Shown here: piece after piece, positions 1 to 7,398 of the stretch
Layout: each line of letters starts with the position of its first letter
Numbering within the stretch: position 1 is the first letter of the stretch
DNA from: Oscillospiraceae bacterium
Lineage (GTDB): Bacteria; Bacillota; Clostridia; Oscillospirales; Ruminococcaceae
Reading direction: 5' to 3'
DNA: 7,478 nt
Assembly: GCA_016303235.1 (NCBI GenBank)
Contig: JAEDMB010000094.1
Span: 1 to 7,478, forward strand
Position numbers and translations under genes: made by a program
The notes under the pieces: model-generated
Seen by the model: only the letters and a program-made list of their open reading frames with translations
Database searches by the model: none
Told to the model about the DNA's origin: nothing

Positions 1-1
1 C

Positions 2-3000
2 GAAATCCGTGAAAATTCAGAAAATGCAGAGATAGTTGACGGAGAAGTTGTTAATGAAGAAAAACTGAATAACTCTCCGTTTATTCAGCAAGTTGAAAAA
101 GATGTTGAAACGGCAACAAAAAATTCTGAAAAATCTGTGAAAACCGAAGATAATAACTCACTTCTTTCAAAACGTCTTTACAAAAAATTTACGGAAATGT
201 TCCCCGATATAGTTTCCGGAGAACATACATATGAACGTTACGGGAAGCCGGAAGATGCTTTTGAACCTCTTTCAATAGAAAATCTCGGGGACAACACTTA
301 CGGCTTAATGACGTACTATATTCAGAACGGCGATTTAATGCGTGACCCTGATTTTACTTTTAAACTTGACCACGAAAACAAAACTCTGAATATTCTTGAA
401 TATCAGCAGGACGGAGTTCCTTTAATCGGAACATCGTATCAGCGTGTTTATGACGAAAACAATAATCCCGATTTGAAACTTCTTTCCTCACTTGAAAAGA
501 ATTTAATGCTTAATCTTGAAAATATACAGAGTGCCAAAAGACCGCTTAATACTTTTACTGATAAGAACGGAAATGATATATCTGAAAATTCCGAACCGGA
601 AATTACTGAACAGGAAGAACCGGAAATCAATGACAGCACACCGGAACTTCGTGAAGTTCTTAACAAATTTTCTGAAAAATACGGTCTTGGCGAACTGAAT
701 GTTGAACCGTCAGGATACGATTGGAAACTGACAGAAAAATTCAAGGACGGTACAGATTTTACTCTCGGAGAAATTACAAGTCCGGATTATGGTAAACCTT
801 TCACTTCTGAGGAATTGCAGACATCTCTTGAAGCCTTTGAAAAATCAGTTCAGTCAAGAAATCAGAATATTTCTGAAATTTATGGAAGAAAATCCTCGGC
901 AGAAATGCACGGCGGAATTTCAGAACTTCCGAAAGTACAGGAAAACTTGCCCGAAATCTCATATGCAAGCAATCCGTCTGCAAAAATCAGAAATAATTTA
1001 TCGGCTATCCGTGAAATGATACGCCTTGAAAAAGCTGACAGACAGGGTGAAAATCCTTATGATGAAAAAAGTAGTCAGTACAACAGCAGACAGGCATCAG
1101 AATATCGTTTAAGACAGTATTGTGGCTGGGGCGGTCTGCCACAGGTATTTGATGAAAGATTCACTCAATATGAATATGTTCGCAATGAACTGAAAAATAT
1201 ACTTTCTCCGGAAGAATATCAGCAGGCAAAGGCAAGCTCTCTGAATGCCCATTATACTCCACAGATAATTATTGATGCGATGTATAAAGCGATAAAAAAT
1301 ATGGATTTGCCACGTAATGCAAAAATTCTTGAACCGTCATGCGGAACAGGTAATTTTATAAGCAGACTTCCGCATAGTTTTGAAAATGCAGAAGTTACAG
1401 GAGTTGAACTTGACAGCGTTACCGCAAGAATTGCAAAACAGATTAACCGTGAAAGTAGCAATGTTAAGATAATCAACAGCGGATTTGAAAATACCAATCT
1501 TGAAAACAACAGTTTTGACCTCGCAATAGGAAATATTCCGTTCGGTGATTACAATATGAATGACCCCGACTATGTTCAGGACTGGAAAATACATGATGCA
1601 TTTTTCAGAAAAGCTCTTGACAAAGTTGCAACAGGCGGAGTAGTTGCATTTGTAACATCAACCGGAACTATGGACAAGGCTAATCCGAAAATACGTGAAT
1701 ATCTCGCAGAACGTGCCGAACTTATAGGAGCAGTCAGACTGCCGAACAATGCATTTTCAGATGCCGGAACAAAAGCAACATCTGATATTATTTTTCTGAA
1801 AAAGCGTGAAAATCCTTTGCAGAAAAGTGACCCTAAACCTGACTGGTGCTATACTGTTCCGGATAAAAACGGCTTGAAAATCAATTCTTATTTTGTAAAG
1901 AATCCGCAGATGATACTCGGAGAAATGAAACAGACTACATTTCAGAACAGGCTTACATGTGAACCTTTTGAGGGTGCAGACCTTGAAAAACAGCTTAACG
2001 ATGCAATAAAAAACCTGAATGCAAAAATTACTGTTTCAAAACGTGAAAAGGCAATAAACGAACAGCGTGGAAAAATTGAACCCTGGGGAAAAAATTTCAC
2101 TTTTCAGCTGAAAGATGATAAAGTTTATTACCGTAAAGGCAGTAATATGGACGAAATCAAGTGTAACCGAACTGAAAAAGAAATGATTGAAAAGCTTTGT
2201 GAAATCCGTGATACAACAAGAAAACTTATTGACATGCAAAAAACATCGGTTTCTGATTCTGAACTTGTTCCGGTTCGTGAAAATCTTAATAAACTTTATG
2301 ACAGCTACAAAGAAACTTACGGAGAAATATCTTCCGGAAAAGTAAAAAAACTGTTCGGGAATGATTCAGACTACCCTATTCTTCAGTCACTTGAAAATCA
2401 CGACAAGGAAACGGGAGAAATTGAAAAAGCAGATATTTTCTTCAGAAGAACTGTAAATCCTATGCTTGAAATTCAGTCGGTTGAAAGCGTTGAAGAAGCC
2501 TTGCAGGTTTCCCTTGACCGCAAAGGCAAGCCTGATATTCCGTATATGTCAGTTCTTCTCAATAAAAATCCTGAACAGGTTTGCAATGAACTTCTTGAAA
2601 AAGGATATATATTCATTGACCCCGAAAAGGAAATTCCGGACAAGCCATTCTCCGGAGTTACTGAACGCAGTGAATATCTTTCCGGAAATGTCCGTAAAAA
2701 GCTTACGATTGCAGAGGAATACGCAAAATTCAATCCCGAATATCAACGCAATGCCGATGCACTTAAAAATGTAATTCCTGAGGATATAAAAGCGGAAGAA
2801 ATAACCGTTCAGATGGGGTGTTCTTGGATTGAACCACAGGACTATACAAAGTTTCTTGAACATCTCAGCGGACGAATTTCATATAATTCACGCAGATGTG
2901 ATGTAAGCTATTCGGCTGTAACCGGTGAATTTACCGTTATGAACGCCGGAAGCAAAAGCAGTCTTAATCTTAATGAAACTACTACTTACGGCACAGCCGA

Positions 3001-5893
3001 CTATAATATGTATCAGCTTGCGGAAAAAATTCTGAATCAAAGGCGTATTGTTGTACAACGTGAAAAAGTCAGTCCAAAAGACCCGTCAAAAACAATTACA
3101 AAAACTGACCCTAAAGCTACAAAAATTGCACTTGAAAAGGCAAAGCTGATACGTTCAGAATTTCAAAAATGGATTTTTTCAGACGAAAATAGAAAAGCTA
3201 AATATGAACGAAAATACAATGACATATTTAACAGTATTGTCGGACGTGATTATGACGGTTCACATCTTACTTTTTCAGGAATGAAGAATGATTTCATACT
3301 CAGACCACATCAGAAAAACTGTGTTGCAAGAGCTATTTACGGCGGAAATACACTTGTTGCACACGTTGTCGGTGCAGGAAAATCAGCAGTAATTTTCACG
3401 TCTGTGATGAAGAAAAAGGAGCTTGGACTCATCAATAAAGCATGTGTTGTAGTTCCAAAGGCACTTACAGAGCAGACAGCTAACGAATGGAGAAAGGTTT
3501 ATCCTGATGCAAAACTTCTGACCGTTACAAACGATGATTTATCAAATGAAGAAAAAAGAAATCTTTTTACGGCAAGAGTTGCAACAGGCTCTTATGATGC
3601 TGTAATTCTTTCACAGGAGCAGTTTGAAAAAATTCCGATGTCAGACAAGTACAAAATTGATTTTATACAGAAAGAAATTGATAGTCTTGAAGATATGTTG
3701 CGTGAAAGAAAGCTTGAAAATCACGGCAAAAAAGACTATTCAATAAAAGCAATTGAAAAGTCAAAAAAGCAGTTACAGGTAAAACTTGAAAAACTTCTTA
3801 ATCCTAAGAGTTCATCAAAGGCGAAAGACCAACTGCTTGAATTTGAACAGCTCGGTTTTGACTATCTTGTATGCGATGAAGCACATGCATATAAAAATGG
3901 CTTTGTTACGACAAAAATGACTAATGTTGCAGGAGTTACTACAAGACCGTCCGGCAGAGCTGAAGATATGCAGATGAAAACGGATTATTTCAATGAAAAT
4001 TTCGGACAGGGACACATACTTTTTGCGACAGGCACGCCGGTATCAAATTCGATGACGGAGCTTTATGTAATGACACGATATTTACGTCCGGATTTGCTGA
4101 AACAGTCAGGAGTTGAACGCTTTGACGACTGGGCATCAACATTCGGAAGTGTTGTTACAAAAAATCAGCAGACCGCATCGGGAACGCTTAAAATGAAAAC
4201 AAGCTTTGCAAAGTTTGCAAACTTACCTGAACTTATGGCAATGTACAAGGAATTTGCAGATATTCAGAGTGCTGAAAAACTGAATCTGCCACGTCCGAAA
4301 TTAAAAACAGGCAAACCGCAGATTATATCAGTTCCGGCAACTCCGGAACAAAAGGAATATGTTCGTCAGCTTGCTGAAAGAGCAAAGAGAATTGACAACG
4401 GCGAAGTTGAACCGTATGAGGACAATCACCTTAAAATTACAGGTGAAGCACGTCTCATCGGACTGAGCAACAAGGCAGTAAAAGCACTTTACGAAAAGCG
4501 TGGAGAAGAAATTCCCTATGACTTCACCGACAGTAAGGAAAGCAAGGTTGACAAATGCGTTGAAAAGGTTGCTGAAATCTACAATCAGACAAATGATACA
4601 AAAGGAGTCCAGATTATTTTTTCAGATATTGCAGTCAATTCAGATAACGGAAATTTCTCCGTATATGAATACATAAAAGATGAATTAATTGCAAAAGGAA
4701 TACCGGAAAATGAAATAATATTTGCTCCGAAATCTGATTCAAAAGACCGTGAAAACATTTTCAGGGATATAAACAATTCAAAATACCGTGTTGTAATTGC
4801 AAGCACAGGAACACTCGGAACAGGGGCAAACATTCAGCAGAATCTCTATGCACTGCATCACATTGATGTACCGTGGAAGCCGTCAGACTTTGAACAGCGT
4901 GAGGGCAGAATACTACGTCAGGGAAATAAAAATGAGGAAGTCGAGATTTTCAATTATGTAACTGAGGGAACGCTTGACGGTTATCTTTATCAAATTATTG
5001 TTGACAAGGCTCGTTTTATAGCACAGTTGCTTGACGGAAAATGTCCTGCAAGAGTTTCAGAAGATTTTGATGAAAGAGTTCTTACATCGGCTGAAATACA
5101 GGCTGTTGCAAACGGAGACCCCGATTTAGCAAAGCGTGTTGAACTTTCAAAAGCAATAGTAGAACTTTCCGAAAAAAGAGAAGATTATATTCGTGAAACT
5201 GAAAAGGTACAGAAGGAAATTGAACAGATTCCTGAACAAATCATACTGAAAAAAGAAATGCTGTCAAAGGTTCAGAATGACAGAAAATCAGCTGAAAAAA
5301 TTCAGCAGATTGCTCTTTCCGGACTGAAAGAAAATAAAGATTACATCGTTATGACAAAAGAAAAAATCAATGAACATCTTTTGAAAATGGCGAATGATAA
5401 ACTGAAAAATCCCGAAAAGGAAATACCGTCAGTAAACATAAATAACTTTGAAGTTTCTGTTTACTTTGATAAGTCAGTCAATGAAGTTCAATTTATGGTA
5501 AGCGGAGAAAGCACATATTCCTGTTCCGCCGGAACTTCTGAAAATCAGGACAATTATCAGCGTTTGAAAAATCTCTTTGAAAAGGCAATCCCGAAAAAAG
5601 AACAGGAAATTCTGAAAAGCATAACATCTCTGGAAGAAAATCTTGAACAGGCAAAAAACAGAGTAAATACTCCGTTTGCCTATGAACAGGAACTGTTGGA
5701 AAAAGCAGAAGAATTTAAAAAGCTTGATGAAAAACTTTCAGAACTTTCAGTTCAGGAAGATATTATAATTGACCCTGAAGAAGAACCGATTATTGAAACA
5801 GAAGAAGAAAAATTAAAGCGTGAAGCTGTTTACAATACAGATGAAAATGATTATCAGCCAACAGAAAACGACAGCAATTCAATGACAAGATAA
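2..5893 (+). CDS. Giant DNA methyltransferase-SNF2/DEAH helicase fusion of a mobile element (5' partial)
   Basis: The frame has no stop from base 2, so the protein begins upstream of the window; 1963 codons are visible. The GTG at 137 has no Shine-Dalgarno and lies in an acidic linker, so it is probably not the start. Domains, counting from the first visible codon: a DUF6908-like module (about 58-158); an acidic Glu/Pro linker (187-213); a small unnamed module (214-285); CGWGGLP (374); a class I methyltransferase with SAM motif ILEPSCGTGNF (442-452) and motif IV NIPF (511-514); a long family-specific middle region containing a WIEP segment; then a superfamily 2 helicase with RPHQ, Walker A GAGKS (about 1125), DEAH (1292-1295), ATGTPVSN (1342-1349), motif V (about 1601-1613) and QREGRILRQG (1632-1641). 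A coiled-coil-prone stretch (about 1717-1770), a conserved C-terminal segment and an acidic tail follow. It is expected to be a cytoplasmic, ATP-driven DNA-binding protein; whether it methylates DNA is unproven. The family commonly has 2000-3000 residues. It resembles phage P1 DarB in architecture only. Confidence 0.93.
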   Translation, partial: EIRENSENAEIVDGEVVNEEKLNNSPFIQQVEKDVETATKNSEKSVKTEDNNSLLSKRLYKKFTEMFPDIVSGEHTYERYGKPEDAFEPLSIENLGDNTYGLMTYYIQNGDLMRDPDFTFKLDHENKTLNILEYQQDGVPLIGTSYQRVYDENNNPDLKLLSSLEKNLMLNLENIQSAKRPLNTFTDKNGNDISENSEPEITEQEEPEINDSTPELREVLNKFSEKYGLGELNVEPSGYDWKLTEKFKDGTDFTLGEITSPDYGKPFTSEELQTSLEAFEKSVQSRNQNISEIYGRKSSAEMHGGISELPKVQENLPEISYASNPSAKIRNNLSAIREMIRLEKADRQGENPYDEKSSQYNSRQASEYRLRQYCGWGGLPQVFDERFTQYEYVRNELKNILSPEEYQQAKASSLNAHYTPQIIIDAMYKAIKNMDLPRNAKILEPSCGTGNFISRLPHSFENAEVTGVELDSVTARIAKQINRESSNVKIINSGFENTNLENNSFDLAIGNIPFGDYNMNDPDYVQDWKIHDAFFRKALDKVATGGVVAFVTSTGTMDKANPKIREYLAERAELIGAVRLPNNAFSDAGTKATSDIIFLKKRENPLQKSDPKPDWCYTVPDKNGLKINSYFVKNPQMILGEMKQTTFQNRLTCEPFEGADLEKQLNDAIKNLNAKITVSKREKAINEQRGKIEPWGKNFTFQLKDDKVYYRKGSNMDEIKCNRTEKEMIEKLCEIRDTTRKLIDMQKTSVSDSELVPVRENLNKLYDSYKETYGEISSGKVKKLFGNDSDYPILQSLENHDKETGEIEKADIFFRRTVNPMLEIQSVESVEEALQVSLDRKGKPDIPYMSVLLNKNPEQVCNELLEKGYIFIDPEKEIPDKPFSGVTERSEYLSGNVRKKLTIAEEYAKFNPEYQRNADALKNVIPEDIKAEEITVQMGCSWIEPQDYTKFLEHLSGRISYNSRRCDVSYSAVTGEFTVMNAGSKSSLNLNETTTYGTADYNMYQLAEKILNQRRIVVQREKVSPKDPSKTITKTDPKATKIALEKAKLIRSEFQKWIFSDENRKAKYERKYNDIFNSIVGRDYDGSHLTFSGMKNDFILRPHQKNCVARAIYGGNTLVAHVVGAGKSAVIFTSVMKKKELGLINKACVVVPKALTEQTANEWRKVYPDAKLLTVTNDDLSNEEKRNLFTARVATGSYDAVILSQEQFEKIPMSDKYKIDFIQKEIDSLEDMLRERKLENHGKKDYSIKAIEKSKKQLQVKLEKLLNPKSSSKAKDQLLEFEQLGFDYLVCDEAHAYKNGFVTTKMTNVAGVTTRPSGRAEDMQMKTDYFNENFGQGHILFATGTPVSNSMTELYVMTRYLRPDLLKQSGVERFDDWASTFGSVVTKNQQTASGTLKMKTSFAKFANLPELMAMYKEFADIQSAEKLNLPRPKLKTGKPQIISVPATPEQKEYVRQLAERAKRIDNGEVEPYEDNHLKITGEARLIGLSNKAVKALYEKRGEEIPYDFTDSKESKVDKCVEKVAEIYNQTNDTKGVQIIFSDIAVNSDNGNFSVYEYIKDELIAKGIPENEIIFAPKSDSKDRENIFRDINNSKYRVVIASTGTLGTGANIQQNLYALHHIDVPWKPSDFEQREGRILRQGNKNEEVEIFNYVTEGTLDGYLYQIIVDKARFIAQLLDGKCPARVSEDFDERVLTSAEIQAVANGDPDLAKRVELSKAIVELSEKREDYIRETEKVQKEIEQIPEQIILKKEMLSKVQNDRKSAEKIQQIALSGLKENKDYIVMTKEKINEHLLKMANDKLKNPEKEIPSVNINNFEVSVYFDKSVNEVQFMVSGESTYSCSAGTSENQDNYQRLKNLFEKAIPKKEQEILKSITSLEENLEQAKNRVNTPFAYEQELLEKAEEFKKLDEKLSELSVQEDIIIDPEEEPIIETEEEKLKREAVYNTDENDYQPTENDSNSMTR

Positions 5894-5899
5894 GATTAA

Positions 5900-5940
5900 A
5901 AATGCCCTTTTACTTTAAGTATCAGGGCATTTGATTTTTA
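5900..5940 (+). terminator. Rho-independent-type hairpin after the helicase gene, possibly bidirectional
   Basis: AAATGCCCT (5900-5908) pairs perfectly with AGGGCATTT (5924-5932), a 9-bp stem. A further short inner helix, TACT/AGTA (5911-5914 with 5918-5921), can stack above a small internal loop. On the + strand the stem ends in TTT, then GA and TTTTT. On the - strand the stem is followed directly by a run of T. It starts 7 bases after the TAA of the helicase gene, the usual place for a terminator, and would separate that gene from the Toprim gene unless there is readthrough. The stem is moderately GC-rich only at its centre, so efficiency is uncertain. Confidence 0.72.
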
Positions 5941-5948
5941 TATATAAC

Positions 5949-5955
5949 AAAGGAG
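5949..5955 (+). promoter_or_regulatory. Ribosome binding site of the Toprim gene
   Basis: AAAGGAG ends 6 bases before the ATG at 5962, with a T-run as spacer. This is a near-ideal Shine-Dalgarno site and fixes the start of the Toprim gene. It lies just after the terminator-like hairpin. A TATATAA stretch at 5939-5947 could act as a -10 box, but I see no convincing -35 element, so I do not call a promoter. Confidence 0.85.
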
Positions 5956-5961
5956 TTTTTT

Positions 5962-7026
5962 ATGGACAAGGAAGAATTTAATGAACTTGTTAAGTCAGCA
6001 CGTGAAACGGATTTGCTGACATATTTTCAAGAAAACAATTACAATATTATGAAAACAGGCGACAATTACTATATCAAAGAAATTCCGGGATTTTGCATAA
6101 ATCAAAAGAAAAATCAGTGGTATCATCACTACATCAACGAAGGAAGAACAAATAATTCGATAGACTGTCTGACAATTATTTTAGGTCTGAGTTTCAATCA
6201 GGCTGTATTTGAATTAACAGGTAAGGACATTACAGATATGAGGTCAGAAAGCTATCCTAAAAAGTATGCTCCACAGTATACATCACCGCCACGACCAAAA
6301 AATAATCCAGAAGAAAAAAAGGTTTTAAAAATGCCTGAACAATCAGAAAATATGCATAATCTGTTTGCATATTTTTGTCAGACAAGAAAAATCCCGTATT
6401 CTATTGTTGAGGAATTTGTTCACGCAAAACTTCTCTATCAGTCACAGAATACAGTAAACATAACAATAAACGGAATACCGCAGACTTTCAAAAATGCCAA
6501 TGCGGTTTTCGTTCACAGAAATGAAAAGGGCGAAGCTGTCGGAGGAGAAGTTCAGGGGTGCAATTCATTCAAACGTTACAAGGGAATAGTTGCCGGAACA
6601 GGCGAAAGTGCATTTATGTTTTCGCCATTTCCTGCAAAGGACGGCAAACCGAAACGTGCATATATTTTTGAAAGTGCAATTGATTTGATGAGTTTTTATA
6701 CATTCTGCGACAAGAAAAAAATGACCGGTGTATTATTAATTTCAATGGCAGGACTTAAACCGGCAATACCTAAAAAATTACAGAAAGAGGGAGTTCAGAT
6801 TATATCATGCGTTGATAATGACGATGCCGGAAGAAAGTTTGAAGCCGAGAATAATTTTCTGCGTTCCGAAAGCGTTAAGAACTATCTTGATTATAAAGGC
6901 TTTAAAGACTGGAACGAACTTCTTGTATTCAAAAGTGAAAATCCCGATGCTAACATTATGGAAAAAAATCCGGTTTCACAGGAACAGAAAACAGAAAAAA
7001 CAAATTTCTTTTCAAGGAGAAAATGA
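5962..7026 (+). CDS. DUF3991/Toprim domain protein, primase-like, of a mobile element
   Basis: This 354-residue protein belongs to the DUF3991-Toprim proteins common in conjugative elements and plasmids. Residues about 1-90 have the layout of a CHC2-type primase zinc-finger domain (FCINQKKNQWYHH, then NNSIDCL and LSFNQAVFELTG), but the Cys/His zinc ligands are not preserved as a set. A Pro/Lys-rich linker follows (about 98-125), then a DUF3991 region (about 131-205). The Toprim fold (about 232-322) shows the metal-binding residues: Glu237 in YIFESAID, and Asp285 and Asp287 in CVDNDDAG, followed by KDWNELL. There is no primase polymerase core or helicase domain, so a stand-alone priming or nicking activity is unproven. 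The tail is basic and polar. The start is set by AAAGGAG 6 bases upstream. The stop overlaps the next gene, indicating co-translation. A role in processing or replicating transferred DNA alongside the upstream helicase is inferred. Confidence 0.9.
   Translation: MDKEEFNELVKSARETDLLTYFQENNYNIMKTGDNYYIKEIPGFCINQKKNQWYHHYINEGRTNNSIDCLTIILGLSFNQAVFELTGKDITDMRSESYPKKYAPQYTSPPRPKNNPEEKKVLKMPEQSENMHNLFAYFCQTRKIPYSIVEEFVHAKLLYQSQNTVNITINGIPQTFKNANAVFVHRNEKGEAVGGEVQGCNSFKRYKGIVAGTGESAFMFSPFPAKDGKPKRAYIFESAIDLMSFYTFCDKKKMTGVLLISMAGLKPAIPKKLQKEGVQIISCVDNDDAGRKFEAENNFLRSESVKNYLDYKGFKDWNELLVFKSENPDANIMEKNPVSQEQKTEKTNFFSRRK
7014..7019 (+). promoter_or_regulatory. Ribosome binding site of the small downstream gene, inside the Toprim gene
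   Basis: AAGGAG lies within the last codons of the Toprim gene. Two in-frame ATG codons follow, at 7023 and 7026. The spacing is 3 bases to the first and 6 to the second, so the second fits a normal Shine-Dalgarno distance better. Either choice overlaps the Toprim TGA (7024-7026), which suggests translational coupling. Confidence 0.75.
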
Positions 7027-7310
7027 TGAAAGGCGAAAGAAAAAATTCCAGAAAAGGCAGTGTTGAAGTTTTCATTTCAAGAAAGCTCTGCGATTCTATA
7101 ATATCAGTTCTGACAAGCTTTATTGTTGCAGATTCAGAAAATAAGTATTCTGTATATGCACAAAGAATAAAAGACAAGATTTTAAAACATGGTCGTATTT
7201 TTGAAAACAATGGTGAGGAAAATGTTGCAATTTATTTTTATGAAAACGAAACTGCAATACTTATAAAGCTGTTCGCAATTTATATAAATGCAACTGAAAA
7301 CATTGAATAA
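7026..7310 (+). CDS. Small conserved-looking protein of unknown function, coupled to the Toprim gene
   Basis: This encodes about 94 residues from the ATG at 7026, or 95 from the ATG at 7023. The later start is preferred because AAGGAG lies 6 bases before it. I do not recognise a named family. The N-terminus is very basic (KGERKNSRKG), followed by what looks like a strand and helix pattern: a VEVFISRKLCDSI segment, a hydrophobic helix-like VLTSFIV, a polar lysine-rich helix (YAQRIKDKILKHGR), a probable strand (NVAIYFYENE) and a final hydrophobic helix-like run (AILIKLFAIYI). There is no signal peptide, and the hydrophobic runs are too short or too interrupted for a confident membrane segment. 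It reads as a real gene because of its strong ribosome site, its overlap with the Toprim stop and its neighbour-like codon use. It may be an accessory or regulatory factor of the same element, but no function can be assigned. Confidence 0.75.
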   Translation: MKGERKNSRKGSVEVFISRKLCDSIISVLTSFIVADSENKYSVYAQRIKDKILKHGRIFENNGEENVAIYFYENETAILIKLFAIYINATENIE

Positions 7311-7316
7311 TATTTG

Positions 7317-7361
7317 TCCGCAAAAGCAGAAAAAGGGTTCGGGAATTTCCCGATTTGCGGA
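7317..7361. repeat. Nested inverted repeat (8-bp outer stem, 5-bp inner stem)
   Basis: TCCGCAAA (7317-7324) is the exact reverse complement of TTTGCGGA (7354-7361). Inside it, TCGGG (7339-7343) pairs with CCCGA (7349-7353) around AATTT. The left side carries an unpaired purine-rich stretch of 14 bases between the two helices. The right arm can instead form its own small hairpin, TTTGC-GGA-GCAAA (7354-7366), which excludes the outer stem. Confidence 0.7.
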
Positions 7362-7371
7362 GCAAACAAAA

Positions 7372-7398
7372 TTTTCCGAACGGTTTTTTCGGAGAAAA
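7372..7398. repeat. Inverted repeat TCCGAA/TTCGGA with a U-rich loop
   Basis: TCCGAA (7375-7380) pairs with TTCGGA (7388-7393). Flanking TTT and AAA extend the stem past one bulged G (7394). The loop is CGGTTTT. The same left arm can alternatively pair with the upstream GTTCGG (7337-7342). Confidence 0.6.

Noticed and set aside
137..139. GTG as the true start of the helicase gene
   Set aside because: No Shine-Dalgarno is present, and the frame is open back to the first bases of the window with matching composition; the gene is simply cut by the window.
2466..2863. Overlapping open frames on both strands inside the methylase-helicase gene
   Set aside because: Both strands being open in the same place is a shadow of the strongly biased codon use of the large gene; there are no ribosome sites, and the domain-bearing frame is clear.
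5939..5947. TATATAA as a -10 promoter box for the Toprim gene
   Set aside because: No convincing -35 element at the right distance, and TA-rich strings are common here; mentioned only as a possibility.
6812..7066. Alternative + frame across the end of the Toprim gene
   Set aside because: It overlaps conserved Toprim residues in another frame and lacks a ribosome site; its sequence looks like out-of-frame translation.
6956..7210. Antisense open frame across the Toprim end and the small gene
   Set aside because: It is opposite two genes that have good ribosome sites and has no start signal of its own.
7317..7398. Rho-independent terminator for the small gene
   Set aside because: None of the stems is followed by a T-run on the + strand; the downstream bases are purine- or A-rich.
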